Positions 49,491 to 60,465 of a stretch of 64,000 nt of DNA are shown here, piece after piece. Source of the stretch: Codonopsis lanceolata (taxonomy: Eukaryota > Streptophyta > Magnoliopsida > Asterales > Campanulaceae); assembly GCA_013146195.2 (NCBI GenBank), contig CM028378.1, positions 91,012,295 to 91,076,294 of the forward strand, in the 5' to 3' direction. The stretch's first letter is position 1, and every line of letters begins with the position of its first letter. The notes under the pieces were generated by a model. The model was not told the DNA's origin, did not search any database, and saw only the letters and a program-made list of their open reading frames with translations. A program made the translations under genes and the position numbers.

Positions 49491-50340
49491 TAGACCATCT
49501 CCAACAAGAAACCCCAAATTTGATATGATATTATCATAAATTTGATTCATTTCAGCACCAAACAATATTCCAACTCCAACTCACAACCCTAAATCTCACC
49601 CCAAATAGAATATGTCTTAGCATATTCTATTTTTATTTCGTTTACTTTATTTATCAATTTGTTATTAACCTTTTAAATAATAATTATTAAGATTGCACAA
49701 TTAATAATTTTAGTATATTTAATATTTATATTTACTCATTAATAATATTTAAAAATTAGTAATTTTTAAACTAAATTGAAGAAATATAATTTAATAAACA
49801 TACAGGTACTTGAAAATACAATAAAAAATATTACAATCAATACAAAATATAAAAAAATCATACAACAACAACAACAAATGTTCTAATAATTTTAAATTTT
49901 AATATGTATGCATTTTTTAGTTTAAATGTGAAATTGGTGTTCTATAATTAGTATAATAATAATTTATTTATTTATTTATAAACAAAATCTACAAATAATA
50001 GAAAAAAATTTATTGAATTAATAATGTTCAATAATTTAAAATACTTAATTTTATTATTATTTATTTATATTATCTAATATTAGATATTTATTAATTTTTA
50101 ATACATTTAAATAAAAAAATTATATTATAAATAATTTTAACAATTTATATAATTATTAAAAATTAATTTAATGGCATGGATCCCACCAATATCAAATTTG
50201 GGGTTATGCTACAGTGGAACCCCAAATTTGAGGTAACACTCTAGCAAACCTCAAATTTGGTATTGGGTTTAGGGTTTGGTTGGAGCTGAAATTTGATGAC
50301 CATACCCCCAAATCAAAGATTTGAGGGTACCTTTGGAGTT
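49491..50340. repeat. AT-rich MITE-like repeat
   Basis: TTAGACCATCTCCAACAAG starts it. The right part (50180-50300) is rich in CCAAATTTGAGG-type text in inverted orientation to the left. Related to 34285-34770. Target duplication not resolved. Confidence 0.5.
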
Positions 50341-50347
50341 ACTTTTA

Positions 50348-50589
50348 GTGCTTATTTGGTGGAGCGATTTGATCAAAACGCTGGTAAAAAACGCTGTGTT
50401 TTCTCTTTAAAAGTGTTTCAATGCAGCGTTTTAAAACGCTCCAATTTGTAGCGTTTTAAAAATATACTACGTTTACAACTAATCTGTTTATGAAAAATAA
50501 CGTTTTGAAATGATTTTCTAACGTGTTTATAAAAATAAAACTGAGTTTTGAAAACACTGCGTTTTGAAAACACTGGACAAAACGAGAGC
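50348..50589. mobile_element. Tourist-like MITE, 242 bp
   Basis: Imperfect inverted ends GTGCTTATTTGGTGGAGCG and ...CACTGGACAAAACGAGAGC, flanked by TTA on both sides (50345-50347 and 50590-50592). The interior ACGTTTTGAAAACAC resembles the element at 42952-43874. Confidence 0.68.
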
Positions 50590-50979
50590 TTAGAAGGATA
50601 AGATTCAATTGATAATATTTTAATAACAGTGTCGGCTCGATTGTTGATTTTGAATGAACAAGAAAAACAACAGTAACAACGTGTATCAAAGCATAGGTAT
50701 GAGAGGAGATAGCAGCAGCTCAAAAGCGGCGATGAATCTGAGTCTGACCCCCCTAACGATTTCCCACCCCTTCCGTCAAGAACAACAACAGCAACAACAC
50801 TTTTACTTGGAAATCAATTTTAGAGAGAGAGAGAGAGAGAGAGAATGGAAACCCATTAAAAATAGGACATGCATCAGGTTCAATTAGGAAAGCGATGATC
50901 GAGAGTGATAATATGAGAATAGAATAGAGAAAGTGTTGGGGGAAGGAGAGCAATGATTTGATGATTTTGACGAAGGCGG

Positions 50980-51174
50980 TCACTTGACTGGAGTGTTCAA
51001 GTGATGACTCACAAGCTTCTGGGAATCTGGTCGCTTTGTAGGCATGAAGGATCTGAGGTGTCGGAAGCGCTGGGAGACGGTGGTTGATGAGGGTGGTTGT
51101 GGTGGTGGTGGGTGGCAGATGAGAGAAAAGAAAAGTAGGATAGAGAGGAGACTAAGGGATAATGGGGAAGCCAT
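50980..51174 (-). CDS. Putative 64-residue secreted peptide
   Basis: The minus-strand frame begins MASPLSLSLLSILLFFSLIC, a convincing signal peptide (short start, long Leu/Phe core, Cys). It is followed by a Pro-rich stretch and a basic tail (RFRHLRSFMPTKRPDSQK) and ends HHLNTPVK. That is the layout of plant secreted-peptide precursors, but I do not recognise a known peptide motif at the C-terminus. A TATA-like CCCATAAAAACCCC lies about 50 bp upstream. The ORF lies just outside the MULE at 51511 and is more GC-rich than its surroundings. It could be a chance ORF or the first exon of a longer gene. Confidence 0.38.
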   Translation of the reverse strand: MASPLSLSLLSILLFFSLICHPPPPQPPSSTTVSQRFRHLRSFMPTKRPDSQKLVSHHLNTPVK

Positions 51175-52587
51175 GAAAATGAAAAGGAGCTATGTTTGGG
51201 TGATTTGGAATGAGGGGTTTTTATGGGTGTGCAAGATTATTGGGGTGGTAATTAATTGGATTAGTGATTAAATTTGAAAAATGGACTTACAAAGTTTGGA
51301 AATGGGTTACAGAGTTGGAAATAGGTTCCAGTCTTACAGAGTTGGAAATGGTTATGAAGTCATGGGATTGACGTCTAAATTTTGGGTCAAGAATGAATTT
51401 GTGTAGGTGTGTGTGAGTATGTGGTGAGAGAGAGAGAGAGAGAGAGAGAGATGGGGTTTGGCGGTGGTAGGGGCCGTAAAAATTTATCAATTCATTGGGT
51501 TATTTATTATGGGTGGGGATATTCACAACCCAAAAACCTATCTCTACACCCCACTTGTAATAATTACACAAATGTCACAAATGTCATTAAGTGAAATGAT
51601 CTAATAAGCTCTTTTAAGCATTACACCCTATCAATTAATCTCTATACTTCATCAATTAATCTCTACACCCCATTGAAATAACTATAATACTGTAGACACC
51701 TCAATTTAGTTCCCCTGATATGTAACATGACATAAAATATCAAAAACTGTTAAAAGGACTAACGAATGTCAAGTTACATGGTTAAAAATGTTAAAAATGC
51801 AAAAGAAAAAGCAGGATGCATAAACAGTGAAATGTAGGGGCCAAAGTGTCGAAAAGAGGAAAGTTTGGAGCCTGACGCCACCCACAATGACTCTTGACGC
51901 GGCGTCCACCCCTTCCATGGGTGGCGCCCAATAGTGCTCAATGCACTGTAGCATTTTGTCTTCGGTGCAACTTTCTCAGCGCGCGGTACAAGGCGATGAA
52001 GCTCAGTGAATAAAACTTAACAAAGAAGGAAGCCAGGATTCTCGCATATAAATAAAGGCATCCGGCACTTAGAATTCACACACCTTTTCACCGCGCAGTG
52101 AGTGATCACTCTCCCGAGAGAGCGTTGTGAGATTTCCTCCTCTAGTTCCGAAGCTTTGCCAAATCTCCCCCAAACACAAAACCAACCGGCCAAAGTGAAA
52201 CCTAGTTACCCTGCTAGGATTCCGTTCTATTCCACCGATCCAAAAATCCCAAAAAGAGCAGTTGCCCTGCCCGAATCCAGAGGTCAAATCAGCAAAAAAC
52301 AAGCAGTTGCTCTGCTCGATTTTCGCCAACAGCAAGCAAACAACAACACAAAAGCAAGCAGTTGCTCGCTTGGGTTCGAGGCCGAGCAACTTTCGAAAGC
52401 ATTACTGCAGAGTTCCAACAAAACAACGACAAAAGACTCCCTCTCCCTAAAGGACAAAGCGAGCACAATCTAAATCTACTAGAAACTAGTTGGTACGGGA
52501 TAACACCCCCACGCTTCAAAAGGTAGGCTATTTAAAGTTTTATTTATAAAAAGTGCTATTTAGGCCGGCCCAATGTAATAAATATAA

Positions 52588-54070
52588 GGCCTAATTACTT
52601 TTTCTCCCCCAAAGTTTCCACCAAATCCCAGTTTGCCACCTAAACTAAGGTTTGTCCCATTTTAGCACTCAAGATTACCATTTGTCCCAGTTTGCCCCCT
52701 CCCGTCTGTTGTCGTTTGCATCAAGACGTTAAATCGCACGTGGAAGACAACGTGCAGGTTATTTTGTCTCTTTCCAATTGGCTTGATAGCAATGCACATC
52801 TAGGAAAATCTTTGTTGATTTTGTGATCGGAAATTTCACAACGAATTGCAGCGACAATTCACAAAGTCAACAACTAATCCCAATTTCACAAAATCAACAG
52901 TTAAACCCAATTTCACAAAATTGTTTGAATATAAAGTATAAAAACCGAGAATGGGAAGAAGTATCAAACTTTTTTCAAGAAAATCCAACACTAATTCCCC
53001 TGACGAAACTCGAAAAATCACATTGTAATACACAAAGTTACGATCTGGGTATTGAAGAAAACCCAAGAAAGAAACCATTGATGGGCAGACTCCGATGTGT
53101 TTGTCGGACCACAAAACTAGCATAGCACCGGCACCAAAATCACGAACTTTGATTAGCTTGCCGGACTCCGACGAGGTTATGAAATTTTTGGGGTGGAAAG
53201 GGAGCGGCAGTGTGCTGGTGGTGGAGAAGAACACACCCCTTCACCATCCATCATCGCGCAGTCACTACCCAACCAAGAAACCGAGAAGATCCCTTGGAGC
53301 TTGGAGCTTCCTTCAATGGCGGCTAAGATGTAGGGTTTTTTGCAGACAAAAACACAAATATGAAATCTTGGTGGCTCACTTCTTCTTCAATCGCTCCCCT
53401 CCTACTTCGTTCACCCATTTCTCAAATATCCCTTTGCTCAGCCACAACCTGTTTCACTCCGAATTCCTTACTTCAAACTCACCCTTGAACCCAGAATCCC
53501 CATCCCCCACTGCATCTCCATTTCTTAGCACAAATCTCGCTCTTCCCAAGACACCCATGATCGTGTATTTGGGTGCGATTCAAATGGGAGAGAGAGATAG
53601 AGCTAACAGAGAGTGATCCCTTTGCTCAGCCACAACCTGTTTCACTCGAATTCCTTACTTCCAAACTCACCCTTGAACCCAGAATCCCCGTCCCCCACTG
53701 CATCTCCATTTCTTGGCACAAATCTCGCTCTTCCCAAGACACCCATGATCGTGTATTTGGGTGTGATTCAAATGGGAGAGAGAGATAGACATAACAGAGA
53801 GTGAGAACGTGCGTGAGAAAAATAATTAAAGAAAAAATAAAACTAAACATTGAAAGTACTAAACTAGCCTTATCTAAAAGTTTGAAAGTATCAAAATAGC
53901 CCTCACGTGACATGCACATGCCTTTTTCCGTTATTATTTCTAACGCCCCTTACGAAAATGGGGCAAACTGGGACAAATGGTAATCTTGAGTGCTAAAATG
54001 GGACAAACCTTAGTTTAGGTGGCAAACTGGGATTTGGTGGAAACTTTGGGGGGTAAAAAGTAATTTGGCC
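52588..54070. mobile_element. Non-autonomous MULE, 1483 bp
   Basis: The ends GGCCTAATTACTTTTTCTCC and ...GGGGTAAAAAGTAATTTGGCC are inverted over about 110 bp with near identity. The 9-bp duplication TAAATATAA is exact (52579-52587 and 54071-54079). It includes GTTAAATCGCACGTGGAAG near 52730. The C-rich interior with ORFs and a 189-bp tandem duplication may be captured host DNA. It inserted into the solo LTR. Confidence 0.9.
53427..53804 (+). repeat. 189-bp tandem duplication inside the MULE
   Basis: Two near-identical copies start ATCCCTTTGCTCAGCC at about 53427 and 53616. Both encode PLNPESPSPTASPFL and ALPKTPMIVYLG in one frame, ending ...GERDR.NRE and a stop. The parent protein is not recognised. 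Confidence 0.8.
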
Positions 54071-54919
54071 TAAATATAAGCAGTTATGCTGCCCGGATTT
54101 CTATAGAAAATAGCACTAAAAAGAGTTATTATTATGGTCAAATATTTATAAATGTATTTGTAATTCTCGAAAGGAGGCTGCTTCAAGTTTGTAATAATAT
54201 AGCTACAGATATGTATATTTAAATGCTTTATTTATCTGCTAAATAAATATAATAAAAGCATATTTTAGCCAAAAAAAACTTGTTTTTAGACCAAAAGGGC
54301 GAGTTGGGTGCCTAACACCTTCCCACCTCGTAACTTAGCCTCCGAACCCTTTACAAAATCTGGTTACATTTGGTTTTTCTTTATTTCTCCTTAAAATAAA
54401 GATGACGACTCTGTTACAACATTTTGAGTCCACAATGAGGTTGGGCGTATTCCACGCACTCTTTACAACGTTCTTTTTGCACTTTTAATTTTGTTTTTCC
54501 CTAAACAAGGGAAGATAGAATGAAAAGAACATTGTCTTTTCTGAATCTTGTTTTCCCCTAAACAAGGGAGGATGAGACACAGAATAAAATCCGGGGCACT
54601 CACAAATACCCTTATACTAAAAGACAAATAATATTCCCTACACTCCAAATCTCAAATCATAAATACATGTAGAGTGCTTACGGGACCTTCATTGTTTTTT
54701 CTTCTTCTATTTTTTTTTTCAAAACTCTCTCAAAACCAACTCTAAACATAATTGCATTGTCAAAAATAACATTATAAGGAGCTTAAAGAAGTCATGGGGT
54801 CGGGCAATATAAATATTCCTTTCACGTTCTTCGATTAAAATTTGGTTTTTTGCCAAAAAAAAAATCGAGTTGGGTATTATAGATGTTCGTCTCTTGTGTG
54901 ATGAACACCCTTAAGGCTG

Positions 54920-55140
54920 TTCGACCAGTGCTGGATGAACAACCTTAAAAGTGTTCGACCATACTCTGGCCGAACACCAACACTTACGTTCATCTCAGCC
55001 TGGCCGACCACTCTCACTGCTGTTCATCTCAACCTTGCTGAACATGCTCACCTTTGTTCATCTCAGCCTGGCCGAACACTCTCACTTCTGTTCATCTCAT
55101 CCTGGCTGAACAAACCCACATCCACACACTGGTCGGACAG
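54920..55140 (+). repeat. Minisatellite, ~34-36-bp units
   Basis: Units begin near 54988, 55022, 55058 and 55091, each close to GTTCATCTCAGCCTGGCCGA. Degenerate copies extend upstream to about 54920. It lies just upstream of the FAR1-type transposase, inside the MULE. Confidence 0.75.
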
Positions 55141-55269
55141 TGCATGAACAGTGTAGAATCATGAATTTTTAACATGGTTTTTTGCTTATTTTTTAGGAAG
55201 CAAACACGTTTCCTACTGAGTACAGTGTCGTTGGTCCTGTAAATGATGCGATCATTCCTTTTCAATAAC

Positions 55270-57230
55270 AGATTGTTATAGATTACAACAATGTGTTTAT
55301 AAATCACTCATATTTTTCATCTCGGGATGATTTATTTGATTGGGTGCATGCGATCGGAAGGGAGAATGTGTTTGTGATATCAATTACTAGGTATGATAGT
55401 GGTACGGCAAATAGAGGACATCAGTTGACTTTAGGTTGTGAACTTGGTGGGCAACCTCATCAAAAAAAGGGTGATGATTCAAGTAAAGTAACAAAGAATA
55501 GCAAGAGAGAACGTGGATCGAAGAAATGTGGGTGTCCATTTCGTTTGAAGAGCATACAGTTATGCGAGGGAGTATGGGAACTTCATGTTCAATGTGGGTT
55601 GCATAACCATGCCGAGGCCCCTCACATGCATGGCCACTAATTTGTTAGTCGATTATCAAACCCGGGGAAGGCTTATGTTCTTGACATGTCGCATGCCAAT
55701 TCGAGGTCCAAGGAATTTTGCAAGGTTTACACGAGAAGTTTCAAATAAATAAGTCTTCAATACGAACTATTTACAATGCTCGTAGCAAGAATAAAATTAT
55801 CGAGCGTGATGGTCGATCGCAAATGCAGCAGCTTGTAGCAAAATTGATGGAGCATGGATATTACTACCATCATAGGAGATGCGAGAAAACCAACACTGTT
55901 CAAGATTTGTTCTTGGCTCATCCAATGAGCGTTGAGCTATTGCGTTCTTTTAATTCCCAAGGTTCTCTTTATGGATTGCACTTACAAGACAAACATATAT
56001 AAGTTACCCTTATTGGAGAATGTTGGTGTTACGTCGACAAATATGACATTTTTGGTTGGAGCTACCTATATGGGGTTCGAGTTGCAAGATAACCACATTT
56101 GGGTACTTGGTATCTTGAAAGGTTTGATGAATCAATCCTCTTTGCCAACTGTGATAGAAACTGACAGAGATCTTGTGTTAATAAATGCAATTGAGGTAAC
56201 TTTTCCTACCTCCCAACACTTCCTTTGTCGATGGCATATCAACAAAAACATCCTTGTGAATTGTAAGAAATACTTTCGCACGAAAGTGCAATGAGATCAA
56301 TTTACCCTATGTTGGATTTTTTAGGTGGATGCAAAAAAAAAAAAAGAGCAAATATATGAAGAATACCTAAAGAGATTTTAGATGGATTTTATTGATTATC
56401 CCGCTGCGGTTGAGTACGCCATGAAGCAATGGATACGGCCGTACAAGGAAATATTTGTGTCGGTTTGGACGAATATTGTAATACACTTCGACAAGCAGGC
56501 ATTTAAATGTTTTCAACATTTCATTATTTTCTATAAATTTCGTCATGCAATACAAATATTAATTGTATCTTATTTTAGGGTGGAGAGTCAACATGCAGCT
56601 TTGAAAAGACAGTTGAAATCAATCAAGGTGACTTTGATACATGTTGGAGATAGTTGCACACCCTGATTGAGACATCTCACATTGCAATCAAGAGCCTTAC
56701 AATGGTTCTTCTGAAATACATATCAGTTATATTTCACCACCTTCGAGGTTTGGTGCCTATTCATGCATTGAGTGTGATATACAATGAGATGACCAATATA
56801 CGTGAAGATTGTTATATACACCCATTGTTGTGTGGTTGTGTACTTCGAAGAACATGCGGGCTGCCTTGTCGTCATGAGATTGCTGAGTATATGAGAAATG
56901 ACTGTCCAATTCCCCTTGATCAGGTTGATTCATTTTGGAGGAAATTAGATATGTTACCTACTCCTGAAAATGTTGAAGTTTCAGTGAAGCTGGATATGTA
57001 AAATTGATTCAATAGGACGTATAATGAGATTCATGAATATTATGAGAACGCTCATGAGTCTGACAAGTTGTTAATCATTAAAAGAATGATGGAGGTGAAT
57101 GAGGCGAGAACAAACTCCTTGATTGTTCCACAAGATGAAACTTGCACTCATGGTCGTTTGAATTTTTTTAAAGAAAATTCAACTCAAATTCATACATCTC
57201 ATACTAGTATTAACTTTATTCAGGTTTGTT
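55270..57230 (+). pseudogene. FAR1/SWIM-type MULE transposase, broken
   Basis: Plus-strand pieces in order: a FAR1-type zinc-finger region (55293-55640, with LGCELGG, CGCPFRLK and the HNH at its end); a linker in another frame (55718-56002, NKSSIRTIYNARSKN and QMQQLVAKLMEHGYYYHHRR); the transposase core (55932-56294) with first aspartate in FMDCTYKTN, second in ETDRDLVL, and LCRWHINKN. After 56382 come YAMKQWIRPYKE and VESQHAALKRQL with the catalytic glutamate. The SWIM finger is CGC...GLPCRHE at about 56838-56880, with tail DQVDSFWRKLDMLPT, ending near 57230. A stop at about 55638, frameshifts near 55710 and 55960 and later stops disable it. All catalytic residues seen are kept. An intron may lie at about 56480-56578, but no clear GT donor was found. 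Confidence 0.87.
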
Positions 57231-57684
57231 GATATTTAAATTAGACCTAAAACTAGTATTTAAAGGTAGAAGAGGATAGAAATTTATACCAATAGATGAA
57301 GACATTGTTAATGACTTTATTCAGGTTTGTTGAACAGAATGTTGATGATGTTGTTGTTGTTGTCGCTGAGAGTAAGGGGATGAGATGAGAGTAATTGTTT
57401 GGTTCGTTTTTTGAATTGCATGTGAATTGCACGCATGAGGAGGAGGGAGTTCTCCGCTACTTCCCTGCTTCCCTTCTTCAAACGACAGTGTAGAATGGTG
57501 GGCGTGGGAGGGTAGGTACGTAATTAGCCTGGTTGGTGGCAATTAATTGGTTTGGTTGGGGAAAAGGGTACAATAGGTATTTAGCTGGGGTGTAGAGAAT
57601 GAAGTGAGAAAGGAATGGAGTGTAGAGAGTAATAGGGTGTGGAGATAGGTTTTTGGGGTGTGAATATCCCCACCCATTTATTAT

Positions 57685-58258
57685 ATCAATTATAAAAGAT
57701 TTATTGGGTGTTATCTATTAACACCTAATTAAGTTAATGAGTGTTAATACCCACTAGAGACCAATAACAAAATGGATAATTATGAATATTAACTAGTTAT
57801 CCATTGAGTTTATCTACCAATGACACCACCACCATCAACTGCCTCCGCCCACCGCCACTGTATGCTCTTTACTTAAAAATAATCATAAATAAATGTATAA
57901 CTTGATGTTCACAAATTTTGAACTTAGATCAAGTTGCTTTATACCAAAGCTTGTTACCACTAAATTAGAACAATATTTGATATTTATTTGAAAGTTAATA
58001 TAAATATAAACAAGTAATCATAAAAATTATTGATTATTATGAACGTATTTATTATTTTGTTTTGGTTTAAGAATATTTGTTTGTTATTTATAATTTATAA
58101 TTATAATGAATATAAATATTGCATTTTTTAATAAGGTATTTGACTTTTTTTTTATTTTTTATTACTTTTACATAATCATTTATTAGTGTCAAATCAATAA
58201 GCACATATATTTTATATCTCACAACTATGAAGACTATTATAGAATTTTGACAACTTTG

Positions 58259-58319
<61 letters not shown>

Positions 58320-59387
58320 TGATACAAATAGTGTAGCATTACAAATGTCACTTTTTATTTGAGGAGTAAAAAATGAAAGAAAAGATAAAAGTCAAAATTA
58401 TGAGAATATCTCGGTCGTTGTTGAAAGTGGGACCCATGAATTTTTATTAAATATGAAAAGTTAGCGAAAATATTATGATTTTTGAACATTAAGTTCTAAA
58501 CTTATTATTGTGTGTGTGTGTGTGTGTTTTGCATGTGTGTGCTTCTTTTTTTTTGGCGTGTGTTTGGGTGGGTTCGTGTATATATGTTATACTTAGTAAA
58601 TCATAATATAAGTAGGTAGGTAATACGGAAAACAATAAATGATGTTTCTTATTGGGTATTATTTGGATGATACTCATTTATTAATTGATAGAATTTGATA
58701 TTATCCAATAACACTCATTAATGTTAATGGGTGTTATTGGATAGTATCTAAAACTACTCATTAACAATATTGAGTAGATAAAAGTTTTATTCAAATTAAC
58801 CGGTAACACTCAATTGCCACCCCTAGGCGGTGGTGAGGAGGAGGAGGAGGGTGGTGGTGGTGGTTTTAATCGGGGAGATTGAGGAAGGTGTAGGAGGATA
58901 AGGTTAGGTTTTATCGGCTATGGTAAAACACCACGTTCACATCATTAGCCTAAGGTAAGGAGTATTTTACGATTTTTTTAAGCTTTCCGTCTTAGATGAT
59001 TAATGGAAACAGTTTGAGTGACCTTATCTAATTTTTAGACCAAATATAGTGATTAAATTGAGAAAAAAAGAGTACAATTAGATTAATGCATAATATGTCA
59101 AATATGATGACCAAATTGTGATTTAAGCCTTTAATTTCAAAAGAATTATTGAAATTTTTGAGATACATGGGTTGAGACTTGAGAGTGTGTTCTTACTCTA
59201 AAAAAAAAATCACTTTGATATTTTATTACACCCTTTACTTTTGTAACATAAATTTTTATTTCGTGGCCTGTGGCTAGCACAGGAACAGTAACATACAGAT
59301 TAAAAGTCAACTAAAAATAATGGTCGTCCAACCAAGCTGAAGTGTATATTTGTGCCCAAATTCTTGTGTTGCCCTAATTGGTGGTTA
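57685..59387. other. AT-rich spacer with hairpin and microsatellites
   Basis: TA run at 58260-58316 and GT run at 58507-58527. A near-perfect ~26-bp-arm hairpin occupies 58697-58748 (CCAATAACACTCATTAA then TTAATGGGTGTTATTGG). GGTGG repeats lie near 58830-58865. No gene. Confidence 0.5.
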
Positions 59388-60367
59388 TTAATGATGGGGA
59401 AGTGGTGGACGTGGACGTGGACGTGGACGTGGAATAGGAATAGGTTCTTTTTCAATGAGATGATGTTTTGGTGGTGGTGGTGGTGGAAGTCGTAATGATG
59501 CAGTGGTGGTTGGGTTCAATTGGGCCATGATGCGGTGGTGGTGGTGATCCTTGTTTAGGCTTTGAAATACTTCCATATCCGATGATGCTAGACTATTTCT
59601 GCAATCATGAATCAATTTTCTGAATTTGCTTTTACAGTCAAGAAAAGACCTTGATCTCCCGCCTCCATCTGAGACAAAGAGAGATATATAGAAAAGAGAG
59701 ATTAGTTGACAATCAATTATTTGAAAAATTGCAAAATTAAACGTTATATGTATGAGCATCACAAAACATATTAATTTTCCAATGTTAAATGAACAACAAT
59801 ACATTTGGTACGGTGAGAGTTGAACAACTGTGTCATCCATGACCAATTTTGATAGTTTGAGGGTCTTGTCTCAAATTATAAATTAGATTCTAAATTGATT
59901 AAAATTAAAAAACAAATTACGAAGATTACCAAATTACTAGTTACCAAAGCGCATCTATTGATCAAATCAAAACCCAAAGATTGACCGACAAACCGACAAT
60001 TGTAATGTTACATTGTCACCGAAAATACCAAAATTGAAATGAATAATTTATTTTTTTTTCGTAAAATGTATATCAAAGCAATTTTTTTTTTTATTTTGAA
60101 TAAACATTTTACTTTTTGATGAAGGGGATACGTCTATCCAATTACCAACAAAAAGTCAACCCATTGGATCGGCAAATAGGTTAAATCTTCGAGATTATGG
60201 ATATCAAAACTCTGGTACAACCACCTTATTTATTTTATGCAATAATAATCGGACCAAAGAAATGATTTATCTATAAGCAAGAAATAATTACCTTGAAACA
60301 CTAATAAACCACCAAAGGTTATAAGCAGAATTGCCGCCACGAGCTTTGCTCCCAATATGCTGGCCAT
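59388..60367 (-). CDS. Two-exon gene for small secreted or anchored Pro/Arg-rich protein
   Basis: Exon 1 (60367-60292) starts MASILGAKLVAAILLITFGG and ends LLVFQ, a signal peptide or single membrane anchor. An AAG/GTAATT donor and TTTGTCTCAG/A acceptor bound a 623-bp intron (60291-59669). Exon 2 (59668-59388) continues in frame; 76 + 281 = 357 nt gives 118 residues and a stop. The mature part has FLDCKSKFRKLIHDCRN with two cysteines, a DHHHH cluster, a run of six prolines, then EPIPIPRPRPRPRPPLPHH. I do not recognise the family. The open joined frame, splice sites and TATA-like TATATTAA upstream (minus strand, about 60415) support a real host gene. It lies between two MULEs with no sign of decay. 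Confidence 0.6.
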
Positions 60368-60465
60368 GAATCTTCTTGACCTTCTTTTTTGCCTGCTGCC
60401 CCTTGTGTGTGAGTTAATATATGTAAAAGCTTGTAAAAGGAAGGATATTTAACATGTCTAAATAA

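Larger units (their letters stand above)
51691..54604 (+). mobile_element. Solo LTR, TGTAGACAC family, interrupted by a MULE
   Basis: Starts TGTAGACACCTC and ends ...GGGGCACTCACA. AATAC flanks both sides (51686-51690 and 54605-54609). Removing the MULE and one duplication copy leaves about 1.42 kb. It holds the TATA box (GCATATAAATAAAGGC near 52035), three AGCAGTTGCTCTGC-like repeats (52255-52370) and the family block GGGCGAGTTGGGTGCC (about 54297). Confidence 0.88.
51511..57675 (+). mobile_element. MULE with FAR1/SWIM transposase, 6.2 kb
   Basis: The left end GGGTGGGGATATTCACA is inverted at the right (GTGAATATCCCCACCC), with similarity over about 45 bp including CCCAAAAACCTATCTC. The 9-bp duplication ATTTATTAT is exact (51502-51510 and 57676-57684). 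It contains a broken transposase gene of its own (55270-57230). A solo LTR (51691-54604) sits near the left end and itself holds a MULE (52588-54070). Confidence 0.88.

Noticed and set aside
50654..50887. Glutamine-rich 77-codon ORF
   Set aside because: Made largely of CAA and AGA repeats, with no domain. It overlaps other weak ORFs on the opposite strand.
52069..52519. Overlapping ORFs in the solo LTR
   Set aside because: Both strands are open because of the repeated AGCAGTTGCTC segments. LTRs of this family are non-coding here.
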